From positions 1 to 64,000 of the forward strand of contig JBDUAD010000003.1 in NCBI GenBank assembly GCA_040004775.1: 64,000 nucleotides of DNA. Reading direction: 5' to 3'. Below, one piece after another: positions 15,668-23,990 of the stretch. Position 1 is the first letter of the stretch; each line of letters opens with the position of its first letter. The notes below the pieces were generated by a model. It was given only the letters and a program-made list of their open reading frames with translations, made no database searches and was not told the DNA's origin. Both the position numbers and the translations under genes were made by a program. The stretch is from JALZBL01 sp040004775. Lineage in GTDB: Bacteria > Actinomycetota > Actinomycetes > Mycobacteriales > Jatrophihabitantaceae.

Positions 15668-16174
15668 TCAGTCGACCATGCCGACGGCCCGGCCGATGTC
15701 ACGGCTGACCTCATGCCAGACGTCGAAGTGCAACAACAGCAGGCCGGCAATCGCCGTGGCCACGATGACCGCGTCGATCGAGCGGCGTCCCTGGCGAGCC
15801 CGGTGCACGTCCTTCAGGTGCAGCCACACGGCGAACTCGTCCAGGGTGAGCGCAGCTCCGATACCGAAGAAGACGGCCACGATTCCGCGTCCGGTGCGTA
15901 CCTGCAGGGCGTTCGCGAGATAGCCGGTGATCAGCAGCAGGATGATCCCGGGCACGAGGTGATGCAGGTGCAGACCGCCGACCGAGACGTTGCCGAACGG
16001 GCCGCGCCCGGCGCGGATGGCGTGGGTGATGATCCGCACGGTGATGAATGTGGTCAGGAAGGCCACCAGCACCCAGAACGCCTGTTCCTTGCCCTGGTTG
16101 ACGATGTGCCGGTCGTGAGAGTGGTGGAGGTCGAGCCAGAGGTCAGCCGCGAGGACGGTGGTGCACGTCGTCAG
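15668..16174 (-). CDS. His-rich integral membrane protein coupled to lysX
   Basis: About 168 residues with four hydrophobic segments (AFWVLVAFLTTFITVRIIT, VPGIILLLITGYLANAL, GIVAVFFGIGAALTLDEFAVWL, AVIVATAIAGLLLLHF) and conserved polar features between them: LDLHHSHDRH near the start and GGLHLHHLVPG in the second segment. The frame has no ATG, GTG or TTG before the first helix; the best candidate is CTG 16174, which overlaps the lysX stop as CTGA. It is downstream of lysX on the same strand and so probably co-transcribed. Family function unknown; a role beside lysyl-phosphatidylglycerol is a guess from context. It converges on the CPCC gene. Confidence 0.75.
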   Translation of the reverse strand: MTTCTTVLAADLWLDLHHSHDRHIVNQGKEQAFWVLVAFLTTFITVRIITHAIRAGRGPFGNVSVGGLHLHHLVPGIILLLITGYLANALQVRTGRGIVAVFFGIGAALTLDEFAVWLHLKDVHRARQGRRSIDAVIVATAIAGLLLLHFDVWHEVSRDIGRAVGMVD

Positions 16175-19100
16175 GCGGCGACGTCGGCCCGTTCGTCCGC
16201 GCTCACTCCTCCCACCGCCTTGGGCACGAACAACTCTCCGACGCCGGGGATGGCCAGGAAGCCTTCGGCGCCGGCGTAGAGCAGGCCGACCCGGGGGAGA
16301 TCGGTCGGCTCCTGGTAGACCAGCACGCGCGAGAGCCACTCGGGGGAGAACTTGGCATTGAACTCGTAGAGCGACCTGATCTGGAAGAAGGGGTTGAGCA
16401 CCTCCACCGCCCGCTTGGCCAACCGCTGGCTGGCTGAGTAATGGACGTCCTTCTCGAAGAGCCGCCCCCACATGGCGAAGTTCATGGACAGCCGTCGCAC
16501 GTTCTGCTGGCCCAAGGCCAATGCCGTCTGGGAGATGAGGAACTCGGTCATCCCGTTGGGCGCGTCGGGCAGGTGGCGCATCAGGTCCAGCGTGTAGCCG
16601 AAGTCCTCGCCGTAGGCTGGCACGATGCGCAGGAAGCCGCCCGGTGCGCCGTGCTCGTCGAGGGCCATGCACAGCAGGAACTCCGGGTTGTGGCCGTCCC
16701 CCGCGATGTCCTGGCTCAGCGACATGGTGAAGCCGCGCTCGGGGGCCTTGCCGCGCCACTTCTCGCTGATGGCGTTGAGTTGACTCACCAGCGGCGCCGG
16801 CACCTGGGACTCGCGTTTGATCTCGAAGCGGTAGGTACGGGCTGCGCGGCGTACGGCCGCCCGCACGCCCTTCATCGGGCCGCCGTCGAGGGTGAAAGTC
16901 GTGCAGTCCATGATCGCTTCGTCGCCGAGGTAGAAGCTGCGCAGTCCGCGCGCGGAGTAGCGCGGCATCTCCGAGCTGCGCGCGGCAAGGAAAGCCACGC
17001 GCCAGGAACGCTGCCGGCAGAAGGCGAGGAACTCGTCCAGCGCACCGTCGATTGAGCCCGGTGCGCCGATCGGGTCGCCGCTGACCAGAGCGAAGCCGCC
17101 GAGGTAGGTGTAGGCGATCAGGGCCTCGCCGTCGGCACCGAAGAAGAAGCTCTTGTCGTCACGTAGGGCGAAGTAGGCCAGCGTGTCCGACCCGTACTGG
17201 CGGATCAGACGGCGGGCGTGGTCCCAGTCGTGCTCGCTGTGCGGCTGGCGCGAGCGCAGCGGGCGGAACAGCAGGAATGCGGCACCGACGACGCCCGCGA
17301 TACCTAGCAGTAGGAGACCTCGGGGGAAGTACACACGGAAGAACTCGCGCTGGTAGTGGTACGGACCACCGACGCCGACCAGTCCTTTGACGATGGTTTC
17401 CAGCCCGCCGAAGAACGTCAGGCGGCTGCCGAGGTGGTCGCGTTCGGCGAACAGGCTGACGAACCCGAAGGCCAGCACGGCGGCGATGTAGATCGGAATC
17501 AAGCGGACCAGCCGGAACAGCGACGGAGGATCGGAGCGCCCCTGGAACAGGCGGCGCTCGGTAATCAGCGTGGCGACCATGACGGCGCAGTACACCGCGG
17601 AGAGGGGGTGTGGACCCTTGACGATGTTGGTGACGACGCCCACCGCGAACAGCACGACGCACAGCTGCCAGGCCCGGTGCTTGCCGCGGGTGATCTGACC
17701 GGCCAGGAACAGCAACCCGAGGCCGGTCAGCACGGTGATCAGGTGACCGGTCACGCGGAACCACAGCGGGCCGATCTCCTTGCCGAACGGCTGGAGCGTC
17801 GAGTGGAAGACGGGCACAAGGGTGAGCAGCATCATTAGCCCGCCGAGTGCGGCCAGACCACCGAGGATGCGTAGCGTGCGTTGCGACGCTCGCGGATCGG
17901 TCGTCGGTGCGGGCGCTGGGGCCGGGCGCAATGCAACGGCGGGCGTACCTGCACCCGGTACCGCTGCGGCGTCGGCGGAGGATCCGCGCGGCGCCGGCTT
18001 GACCGATCCGTTGGGCGACGCCGGCGACGATCCGTTGGGCGAGGCCGCGAGTGGCGCCGGCTCGAGCCGGCCGAGTCCACCGGTGGGACCTCCCTGCGAA
18101 GTGGTGGGGCCGGGATGCCCGCCCTCGGGCCGCATGGTCGGAAACAGGATGACCTCGCGGATGTTGTCCGCGCCGGAGAGCAACATCACCAGCCGGTCGA
18201 TGCCGATGCCCAGCCCACCGGTGCACGGCATTCCGTACTCCAGCGCTCGCACGTAGTCCAGGTCGGTGTCACCGGCCTCTGGGTCGCCCTCAGCCTTGGC
18301 CTGGGCCTCGGCCTGGAAGGCGACCAACTGCTCGGCGGCGTCGTTCTGCTCGCTGTAGGCATTGCACAGCTCGAAGCCGGCCACGATGAGCTCGAACCGC
18401 TCCACGTACCCCGGTCGCGAGCGGTGTCGGCGGGCGAGCGGTGAGACCTCCTGCGGGTAATCCATGCAGAAGACCGGGGCGACGATCTCGTGCTGGATCT
18501 TCCCGTCGACCACTTCCTTCATCATCCGGCCCGAACCCCATCCGGGTTCCCAGGCCAGGTGCAGCGACTCCAGGACGCGCCGGGCGTCGTCGACCGGCAT
18601 GGTCGGGTCCATGCGCACGCCCAGGCGTTGCTCGATGAGGTCGGACAGCGTGACCCGCGGCCACGGCGGGGACAGGTCGACCGGCCGGCCGCCGACGTCC
18701 ACGACCAGGTTGCCGTCCAGCGCTTCGGTGGCCGCACCCACCACAATCGCCTCGACCAGATTCATCATGTCGGTGTAGTCGGCGAAGGCCTGGTACGCCT
18801 CGAGCATCGTGAACTCGGGGTTGTGCCGGACGTCGATGCCCTCGTTGCGAAAGACCCGGCCGAGCTCGAAGACGCGCTCCATACCGCCGACGACCAGGCG
18901 CTTGAGGTGCAGCTCCAGGGCGATGCGGAGATACATGTCGATGTCGAGGGCGTTGTGGTGCGTGATGAACGGACGCGCCGTCGCCCCGCCCTGGATGCTC
19001 TGCAGGATCGGTCCTTCGACCTCCCAGAAGCCTTCCCGCTCGAGGTGGTGGCGGATGGAGGCGATCGCCCGGCGACGGATGTCGAAGATTCGCCGGGTGC

Positions 19101-19665
19101 GCTCGTCGGTCATCAGGTCGACGTAGCGCTGGCGGTAGCGCACCTCGACTTCGGTCAGCCCCTTGTCCTTGTCCGGCGGCGGGCGCACCGCCTTGCCGAG
19201 CAGGGAGAACTCCTGAAGGGCAACGGACAGCTCGCCACGGTCGGTGCGCATCACCGTTCCTACCGCGCCCACCCAGTCGCCGCGGTCGAGGTCCAGGAAG
19301 CGGCGGTACATCGCGTCGCCGACCGCCCCCCGGTCGACGAACAGCTGGATGGTGCCCGTGCGATCGCGCAGCACGGCGAAGGTCAGTCCGCCGTGGCGGC
19401 GGATGAGGGTCAGCCGACCGGCGACCCGCACACCGTCGGAGCTGCGCTCCCCGGCCTGCAGACCCGCGTGAGAGGCGACGATCTGCGCCGCCGACGAATC
19501 GACCGAGAACTGGTAGGAGATCGGGTCGACGCCATCCGATCCGGGCTCGATCTTGGCCCGTCGCCGGTCCATCTGGCCCTGGATCGACAGCACCGGATCC
19601 GCCGCGACGACGACCGTCGCCGTCGACGGCCCGGAGTGGTTCCCCGGCGCTGGGCCACCGGCCAT
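16171..19665 (-). CDS. lysX: LysX-type fusion: lysyl-tRNA synthetase then MprF/DUF2156 lysyltransferase
   Basis: 1164 residues. The N-terminal half is a class II LysRS: OB-fold with VRVAGRLTLIRRHGGLTFAVL, motif 2 FRNEGIDVRHNPEFTMLE, motif 3 GLGIGIDRLVMLL. A Pro/Ser/Gly linker (about 530-600) leads to six or seven transmembrane helices, then a soluble DUF2156/GNAT-like domain (AYTYLGGFALVSGDPIG, LSMNFAMWGRLFE). Known LysX charges tRNA-Lys and passes lysine to phosphatidylglycerol, reducing membrane charge and resisting cationic peptides. In Mycobacterium tuberculosis LysX the membrane domain comes first; here the order is reversed. Start ATG 19665 lies 6 nt after a -10-like CATAGT. Confidence 0.92.
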   Translation of the reverse strand: MAGGPAPGNHSGPSTATVVVAADPVLSIQGQMDRRRAKIEPGSDGVDPISYQFSVDSSAAQIVASHAGLQAGERSSDGVRVAGRLTLIRRHGGLTFAVLRDRTGTIQLFVDRGAVGDAMYRRFLDLDRGDWVGAVGTVMRTDRGELSVALQEFSLLGKAVRPPPDKDKGLTEVEVRYRQRYVDLMTDERTRRIFDIRRRAIASIRHHLEREGFWEVEGPILQSIQGGATARPFITHHNALDIDMYLRIALELHLKRLVVGGMERVFELGRVFRNEGIDVRHNPEFTMLEAYQAFADYTDMMNLVEAIVVGAATEALDGNLVVDVGGRPVDLSPPWPRVTLSDLIEQRLGVRMDPTMPVDDARRVLESLHLAWEPGWGSGRMMKEVVDGKIQHEIVAPVFCMDYPQEVSPLARRHRSRPGYVERFELIVAGFELCNAYSEQNDAAEQLVAFQAEAQAKAEGDPEAGDTDLDYVRALEYGMPCTGGLGIGIDRLVMLLSGADNIREVILFPTMRPEGGHPGPTTSQGGPTGGLGRLEPAPLAASPNGSSPASPNGSVKPAPRGSSADAAAVPGAGTPAVALRPAPAPAPTTDPRASQRTLRILGGLAALGGLMMLLTLVPVFHSTLQPFGKEIGPLWFRVTGHLITVLTGLGLLFLAGQITRGKHRAWQLCVVLFAVGVVTNIVKGPHPLSAVYCAVMVATLITERRLFQGRSDPPSLFRLVRLIPIYIAAVLAFGFVSLFAERDHLGSRLTFFGGLETIVKGLVGVGGPYHYQREFFRVYFPRGLLLLGIAGVVGAAFLLFRPLRSRQPHSEHDWDHARRLIRQYGSDTLAYFALRDDKSFFFGADGEALIAYTYLGGFALVSGDPIGAPGSIDGALDEFLAFCRQRSWRVAFLAARSSEMPRYSARGLRSFYLGDEAIMDCTTFTLDGGPMKGVRAAVRRAARTYRFEIKRESQVPAPLVSQLNAISEKWRGKAPERGFTMSLSQDIAGDGHNPEFLLCMALDEHGAPGGFLRIVPAYGEDFGYTLDLMRHLPDAPNGMTEFLISQTALALGQQNVRRLSMNFAMWGRLFEKDVHYSASQRLAKRAVEVLNPFFQIRSLYEFNAKFSPEWLSRVLVYQEPTDLPRVGLLYAGAEGFLAIPGVGELFVPKAVGGVSADERADVAA

Positions 19666-19671
19666 GCGCGA

Positions 19672-19700
19672 ACTATGGCGCAACACCGGTGCTGGGTAAA
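19672..19700 (-). promoter_or_regulatory. lysX promoter, leaderless
   Basis: Minus strand: TTTACC (-35, 19700-19695), 17-nt spacer, CATAGT (-10, 19677-19672), 6 nt, then ATG 19665. The spacing is ideal and the expected +1 falls on the start codon. Confidence 0.5.
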
Positions 19701-19836
19701 GCTCTTGATCGCGGCGGGCGACGCTCCTGCGCGATCTTGACCGGCCGGCACTTCGTCGTCGGGACGGACCGTCCGGCACCGGTCCCGTCTACGGTTCTCG
19801 CGGACCCGTCCGGACTCCGATGAGCCAGGAGGTGCC

Positions 19837-20684
19837 ATGTCGCTGGTCGAGCATTCGGTCGCGCACTCGATCGCCTCCGACGACGGCTCCGACGACGGTG
19901 CCGGCAGCGGCGTCCGCGGTCTGGTGCGTCTCGTGCGCAATCCGCGCTGGCTGCTGGGAATGGCCGGCGACGGTGTGGGCTTGCTCCTGCAGGTGATCGC
20001 GCTGTTCACGGGGCCGGTCGTCCTCGTTCAGCCCCTGCTCGTGCTGGCCCTGCCCATCTCCCTACCCATCGCGTGGTGCCTCGGCGGACCGAAGCCCGGG
20101 TTGGCGCAGTACCGCGCATGTGCGCTGATCTTCCTCGGGCTGGGTGCGTTCTTCCTCGTCGTGCGCGACCCGGGTGGCGCCTCGCAGCTCGAGGTGCGGC
20201 CAGCGATCATCACCATTCTGATCGCCGTGCTGGTCGGCCCGGCCGCGCTGGGCGTGGTCTACCGCCGTCGCGGCGCGGTCAAGGCCGCGGTGTACGGCGG
20301 GGTGGCCGGCGCCTGGTTCGGACTGGTCGCCGTGCTGCTCGATGCGGTGGCCGAGGCCTGGCACGACCGCGCCTCGATGCGTTCGCCCACGTCGAAGGCC
20401 TGCTCCCGCTCATTGCGCTGTTAGTGATCGGCGCGGCCAGCATCGCGCTCACGCAGGTGGCGTTCCAGGCCGGGGCGTTGGCGGCGAGCTTTCCGGCCAA
20501 TCTCGCCGCCGACCCGGTGGTCGCGGTCGCGCTGGGTGCGTTGCTGCTCTATGAGGACGTGCCGTTCTCACCGCTGACCGTTGTGGCCTACCTGTTGTGC
20601 CTGGCGGCGATCGTCGTCGGCGGTGTATTGCTGGCCGCCGATCCGGCCTTCGATCGCGACGAGGCGCGCGCGGCCGCCGCCTGA
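19837..20684 (+). pseudogene. DMT-superfamily transporter with one frameshift
   Basis: The frame from ATG 19837 encodes helices GLLLQVIALFTGPVVLVQPLLVLALPI onward up to LLDAVAEAWHDR, then leaves the family and stops at 20424. The second half (HVEGLLPLIALLVIGAASI, FPANLAADPVVAVALGALLLYEDV, VVAYLLCLAAIVVGGVLLA) resumes in another frame and ends at 20684. Adding one base near 20370-20372 gives about 283 continuous residues with nine or so helices, the shape of the DMT/EamA-like family. This could be a real recent mutation or a sequencing error at a GC-rich site. Substrate unknown. Confidence 0.8.
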
Positions 20685-20689
20685 GCCGC

Positions 20690-21078
20690 ATGCCGTCGGA
20701 CAGTCCGCAGCGGCGTCTCCGCAGATCGCCAGCGCGCCGTCGTCGGCCGCCTGCTGCACCGCGTGCTCGTCGATGTCGATGACCGCGATCCCGTCCGGCT
20801 CGGTGCCGGTGCTCGAAGTTCGGACAGAGCGGCCCGGCCCCTGGTGCCCGTAGCCGATGATCACCACGTGGTCGTGCACCGATCGCCTCCATGCGCGGGC
20901 CTAGTAGAGGCAGTTGAGCAACGACAACGGGCGACCGGTCCGTGTCCTTGTAACCGCTGCGGTCGAGGTAGACGATGGCCGCGGTCAGGACCAGCAGGCC
21001 GACCGCGATTGCCATCCGCTGAGTGAGCAGCCGTCCCGGACTCCTCGCCCGGTTCGGCAGGAATAGCCGGCCGGGCAC
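20690..21078 (-). pseudogene. Potassium channel (TrkA-N/RCK type) remnant lacking pore and second helix
   Basis: From GTG 21078 leftward: PGRLLTQRMAIAVGLLVL (first helix) and VYLDRSGYKDTD, then a frameshift to LSLLNCLY with a stop right at the pore-helix start. The next recognisable piece begins at about 20879 with HDHVVIIGYG, the Rossmann nucleotide site, and continues through AVIDIDEHAVQQAADDG to LAICGDAA, where similarity stops. The selectivity filter (TGYGD), the second helix and the rest of the regulatory domain are missing. It is therefore a dead two-helix K+ channel with a TrkA-N domain. It converges on the frameshifted DMT gene. Confidence 0.72.
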
Positions 21079-21162
21079 GCGTGAACTGCGTCCCGACCGC
21101 GGCAGCGCGCCGCGTGCCGACCTCCGGGGCCCGACCGTAGCCGCCGGTGGTCGCGCGCCCGC

Positions 21163-22599
21163 TCAGACGCCCCGCTCGGCGGGTAGCAGGCCGCGGTCGA
21201 CCGCGCGGACCAGCGCGGCGTGATCGGCCTCGGTCTGGTCGGCGTATCGGCGGGCGAATTCGGCCAGGGCGACGTCCAAACGGTTCGAGGACCCGACGTA
21301 TCCGGCGATCATGGAGGCGCCACTGGTGCGTGCGTGGCCCTTGGCCAGCAGTCGGCCGACCACCTGGCAGTAGTCGATCAGGGCGGCGGCGTCGATGGAG
21401 ACGAGGTCCACCCGCCCCTTCATGTTGCGAAACTGGCGCACGTAGTACTGCCGTCCGTCGGCGGTGGTCCATCCCAGCAGGGGATCACTGACCGTCTGCA
21501 GGGCCTGCTGGTACTCCACCACGCGCTGCCCCTGGTGGGCGTGCCACGCGGAGTCGCCGTGGACGTAGCGAGCCAGGACCGAGCGACGGGCCTGTTTGAG
21601 CTGCAGGAACACCACGTCCTCGGGACTGCTGCCCTCGAGCAGCACCACGTAGGCCCGCAGGCCCACGCTGCCCACACCGACCACCTTGTGGGCGATGTCG
21701 ACGATCGTGTAGCCGCCAAGCGCACGCCGCCAGTGCGGGGCGAGCGTGCCGAGGTAATCGTCCAGAGCGGCGGCCAGGTGCTCGTACTCCTCGCCCTCGA
21801 CGGCGGTCGTCAGCGGCGGCTCGCTGATGATGTGCCGCCGGCCCTCGTGCTCGGCGGTGAACCGGGGTAGAGCCCGGTCACCGGTACGCAGACGGGCGCG
21901 CGAGGTCGCCCGTTCGATCTCCTCGCGCAGCGACGGCTCGGAGACGCTGCCCAGCAGGCCGTCGGCGTCCAGGCGCTGGTAGGAGCGCGAGATCAACGGT
22001 TGGTCGGCCAGCCGCCGCACTTCGGTGCGGTAGGCGGCCACGCAGGCCTGGCTGGCCCGGGCGCAATCGGACTCGCCGGTGCCGCTCTGCCGGCCGGCCA
22101 CCCAGATGCTGGCCACCAGGCGCCGCAAGTCCCACTCCCACCCGCCGGGATGGGCCTCGTCGAAGTCGTTGAGGTCGATGACCAGCTCGCGTTCGGGGGA
22201 GGCGTAGAAGCCGAAGTTGCCGACGTGGGCATCGCCGCAGATCACCGGCGTGATGCCGGTGGAGGGGAGGCGGGCGACATCGGCGGCCATGACCGCCGCC
22301 GCGCCCCGCAGGAAGCCGTAGGGGGAGGCGATCATCCGCCCGACCCGGATCGGCACCAGCCGTTCGAGGCGCCCCTCGTGCGACTCGATTATCAGGGTGA
22401 CCGGATCGGGCCGGCCCGGTTCGGGCTCCCACTCGGCCAGGGCCGACCGCGGGACGTCACGACGAAGCCCCCGGCCGAGGTCGTAGCGCTCCGCGCGTGG
22501 GGTCGGCCGCCGGCGCAGGGTGGCGTAGGAGGAGCTGTCCGCGTCGGCCAGGACGACGTGACCGTTCGGTTCGGGCGGCGGCTGGGAAACCGATGTCAC
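21163..22599 (-). CDS. DUF2252 protein (kinase-like fold)
   Basis: 478 residues. The family hallmarks are GDAHVGNFGFY and DLNDFDEAHPGGWEWDLRRL, which resemble the catalytic and metal-binding loops of aminoglycoside-phosphotransferase-like kinases. RYVHGDSAWHAHQGQRVVEYQ and YYVRQFRNMKG are further conserved blocks. Length is typical. GTG 22599 is preceded by AAGGATGAG. DUF2252 proteins are common and of unknown substrate in actinobacteria. No operon partner: the K+ channel remnant lies downstream and the WXG100 pair is divergent. Confidence 0.9.
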   Translation of the reverse strand: MTSVSQPPPEPNGHVVLADADSSSYATLRRRPTPRAERYDLGRGLRRDVPRSALAEWEPEPGRPDPVTLIIESHEGRLERLVPIRVGRMIASPYGFLRGAAAVMAADVARLPSTGITPVICGDAHVGNFGFYASPERELVIDLNDFDEAHPGGWEWDLRRLVASIWVAGRQSGTGESDCARASQACVAAYRTEVRRLADQPLISRSYQRLDADGLLGSVSEPSLREEIERATSRARLRTGDRALPRFTAEHEGRRHIISEPPLTTAVEGEEYEHLAAALDDYLGTLAPHWRRALGGYTIVDIAHKVVGVGSVGLRAYVVLLEGSSPEDVVFLQLKQARRSVLARYVHGDSAWHAHQGQRVVEYQQALQTVSDPLLGWTTADGRQYYVRQFRNMKGRVDLVSIDAAALIDYCQVVGRLLAKGHARTSGASMIAGYVGSSNRLDVALAEFARRYADQTEADHAALVRAVDRGLLPAERGV

Positions 22600-22663
22600 C
22601 GGCTCATCCTTACCGCTCGCGCCCCGTCGCTGTCACGCGGCACTCCCGGCGACCGCCGCGAGG

Positions 22664-22718
22664 TTGTCCACAAGCCCGCGACCGATGCGCCGGTGGTGCA
22701 TCGTCGGCGGAATAGCGT
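22664..22718 (+). promoter_or_regulatory. Promoter-like module upstream of the WXG100 pair
   Basis: TTGTCCACA (22664-22672), CGATGCGCCGG (22683-22693) and TAGCGT (22713-22718). The toxin locus has the same three elements: TTGTCCACA 13842, CGATGAGCCGG 13858 and TAGCGT 13892. The first-to-last spacing is 49 versus 50 bp. Confidence 0.5.
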
Positions 22719-22775
22719 GGCCGGATCGGCGGGCTCTGTGCCGCGCCGGTGACGTCGAGCCGCAGGGAGGGCGAC

Positions 22776-23087
22776 GTGGGCGGATACACGGTGGAACCGG
22801 CCGAGCTGGCTGCCGCCCGGGCCTACGTGGATGCCGCCGGCGCTCGGCTGGCAGGGGAACTGGAACGGCTCGACGCCCGGTTCCAGGCGGTTCTCGGGCC
22901 GCTCTGGTCCGGGGCGGCTGCGGGCTCTTTCGCCACGGCCTGGGCCGAGTGCACCGCAGGGGCGTCGGCCGTCGTCATGGAACTGGCCGACCTCGGTGCG
23001 CGGCTGGGCAACGCGAGCCGCGCGTACTCCTCCACCGAGGCCGAGGTAGCCACGACGGTTCGTCGCGGTGCGGGTGAGAGGGCGTGA
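22776..23087 (+). CDS. WXG100-like protein (first of pair)
   Basis: 103 residues, all helical, with LWSGAAAGSF at about 48-57 giving the W-x-G turn between two long amphipathic helices. This is the fold of ESAT-6/CFP-10-type substrates of type VII secretion. GTG 22776 has GGGAGG 6 nt upstream; GTG 22749 would add nine residues. The next gene overlaps by 4 nt (GTGA), so the two should be made in equal amounts and probably form a heterodimer. No EccC ATPase or other secretion gene is in the window. Confidence 0.78.
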   Translation: MGGYTVEPAELAAARAYVDAAGARLAGELERLDARFQAVLGPLWSGAAAGSFATAWAECTAGASAVVMELADLGARLGNASRAYSSTEAEVATTVRRGAGERA

Positions 23088-23377
23088 GCGACGCCTTCCG
23101 GGTGGATGTCACTGCGGTCGCGGGCCTGATCGACGCCATCGGCGCGTTCGCTCTCACCGTCAGCGACGTGGAGACCGAAGTCGACCGGCGGCTCGACTCG
23201 CTGCCCGTCTCCTGGCGGGGCGATGCATCGCGGGCCGCGGGTGCCGACCGGGCGCGCTGGGCCGCCGGAGTCCGGCAGCTGCAGGACGGCGTGGGTGATC
23301 TGCGGGAGGCCGTCCGGGCGGCGGAATCGAATTACGCCCAGGCACTGTCCCTCAGCCGCGCCGGCTGGGGCGGCTGA
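23084..23377 (+). CDS. WXG100-family protein (second of pair)
   Basis: 97 residues with SWRGDASRAAGADRARW at the helix-turn-helix centre (W-R-G) and heptad-like hydrophobics either side. It ends RAGWGG. GTG start overlaps the preceding gene by 4 nt. Size and motif fit WXG100 substrates; pairs of this kind are secreted as dimers. Only 12 nt separate its stop from the converging padR stop. Confidence 0.82.
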   Translation: MSDAFRVDVTAVAGLIDAIGAFALTVSDVETEVDRRLDSLPVSWRGDASRAAGADRARWAAGVRQLQDGVGDLREAVRAAESNYAQALSLSRAGWGG

Positions 23378-23389
23378 GCTTCGCCGCCG

Positions 23390-23953
23390 TCACGAGCGCT
23401 GTGCGGACGCGACGTCGAGTTGCTGGAGCAGCCAGTCGCACCAGTCGATTAGTGCTCGTTCCTGGGCGGTGCCCCAGCGCAGCGTGGCGAAGCCGGCGAA
23501 AGCGGCGGACGCAGGATCGGCGAGGGGGTCACCTTCGGCGGAGAACTGCTCCTCCTCCGTCTGGTAGGCAGCGAGCCGGTCGATCCGGTCCGAGCGGACC
23601 CGGGCGATGAAGGCGGTTGCGCGGTCTGGAGAGATCAGCCACAGGGACCACACCCGCAGCATGAGCTCTGAGCGGGAGGACTCGGGGGCCAGCGGAGCGT
23701 CAATCCAGCTGCGCAGCGCGGCCCGTCCGGTCGGGGTGAGGGAGTAACGCTTCGTGTCCCGCGGCCCCGGTCCGTCGACCACTCGGTGCCGCACGAGTCC
23801 ATCGCCTTCGAGCAGGGCCAGCTCGGGATAGATCTGGCTGTGGCGGGCGGTCCACATGTAGCCGATGGGACGTTGCATGGCGCGCGCCAGCTCGTATCCG
23901 GTGCGTGGACGGCGCGCGAGCAGTCCGAGAATCGCGTACCCCAATGTGCTCAT
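23390..23953 (-). CDS. PadR-family transcriptional regulator
   Basis: 187 residues. The N-terminal winged helix begins MSTLGYAILGLLARRPRTGYELARAM and ends RHRVVDGPGPRDTKRYSLTPTGR, the standard PadR wing. The C-terminal half is the helical Vir-like dimerisation domain (WSLWLISPDRATAFIARV, WCDWLLQQLDV). Start ATG 23953 fits the family; an upstream frame to 24274 is spurious. The gene is divergent from a lipoprotein hydrolase across a canonical ATGT-N8-ACAT PadR box, so it very likely represses that gene and probably itself. Confidence 0.92.
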   Translation of the reverse strand: MSTLGYAILGLLARRPRTGYELARAMQRPIGYMWTARHSQIYPELALLEGDGLVRHRVVDGPGPRDTKRYSLTPTGRAALRSWIDAPLAPESSRSELMLRVWSLWLISPDRATAFIARVRSDRIDRLAAYQTEEEQFSAEGDPLADPASAAFAGFATLRWGTAQERALIDWCDWLLQQLDVASAQRS

Positions 23954-23960
23954 TCCTCGG

Positions 23961-23990
23961 TATGGTATCCGTATGTCAAAGCTGACATAC
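23961..23990. promoter_or_regulatory. PadR box over the start of a leaderless gene
   Basis: GTATGTC (23971-23977) and GACATAC (23984-23990) are perfect 7-bp arms and contain ATGT-N8-ACAT, the PadR consensus. The plus-strand -10 TATGGT (23961-23966) puts +1 at 23973, which is the A of the hydrolase ATG inside the palindrome. The reverse strand offers CATACC for padR itself. Confidence 0.72.
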
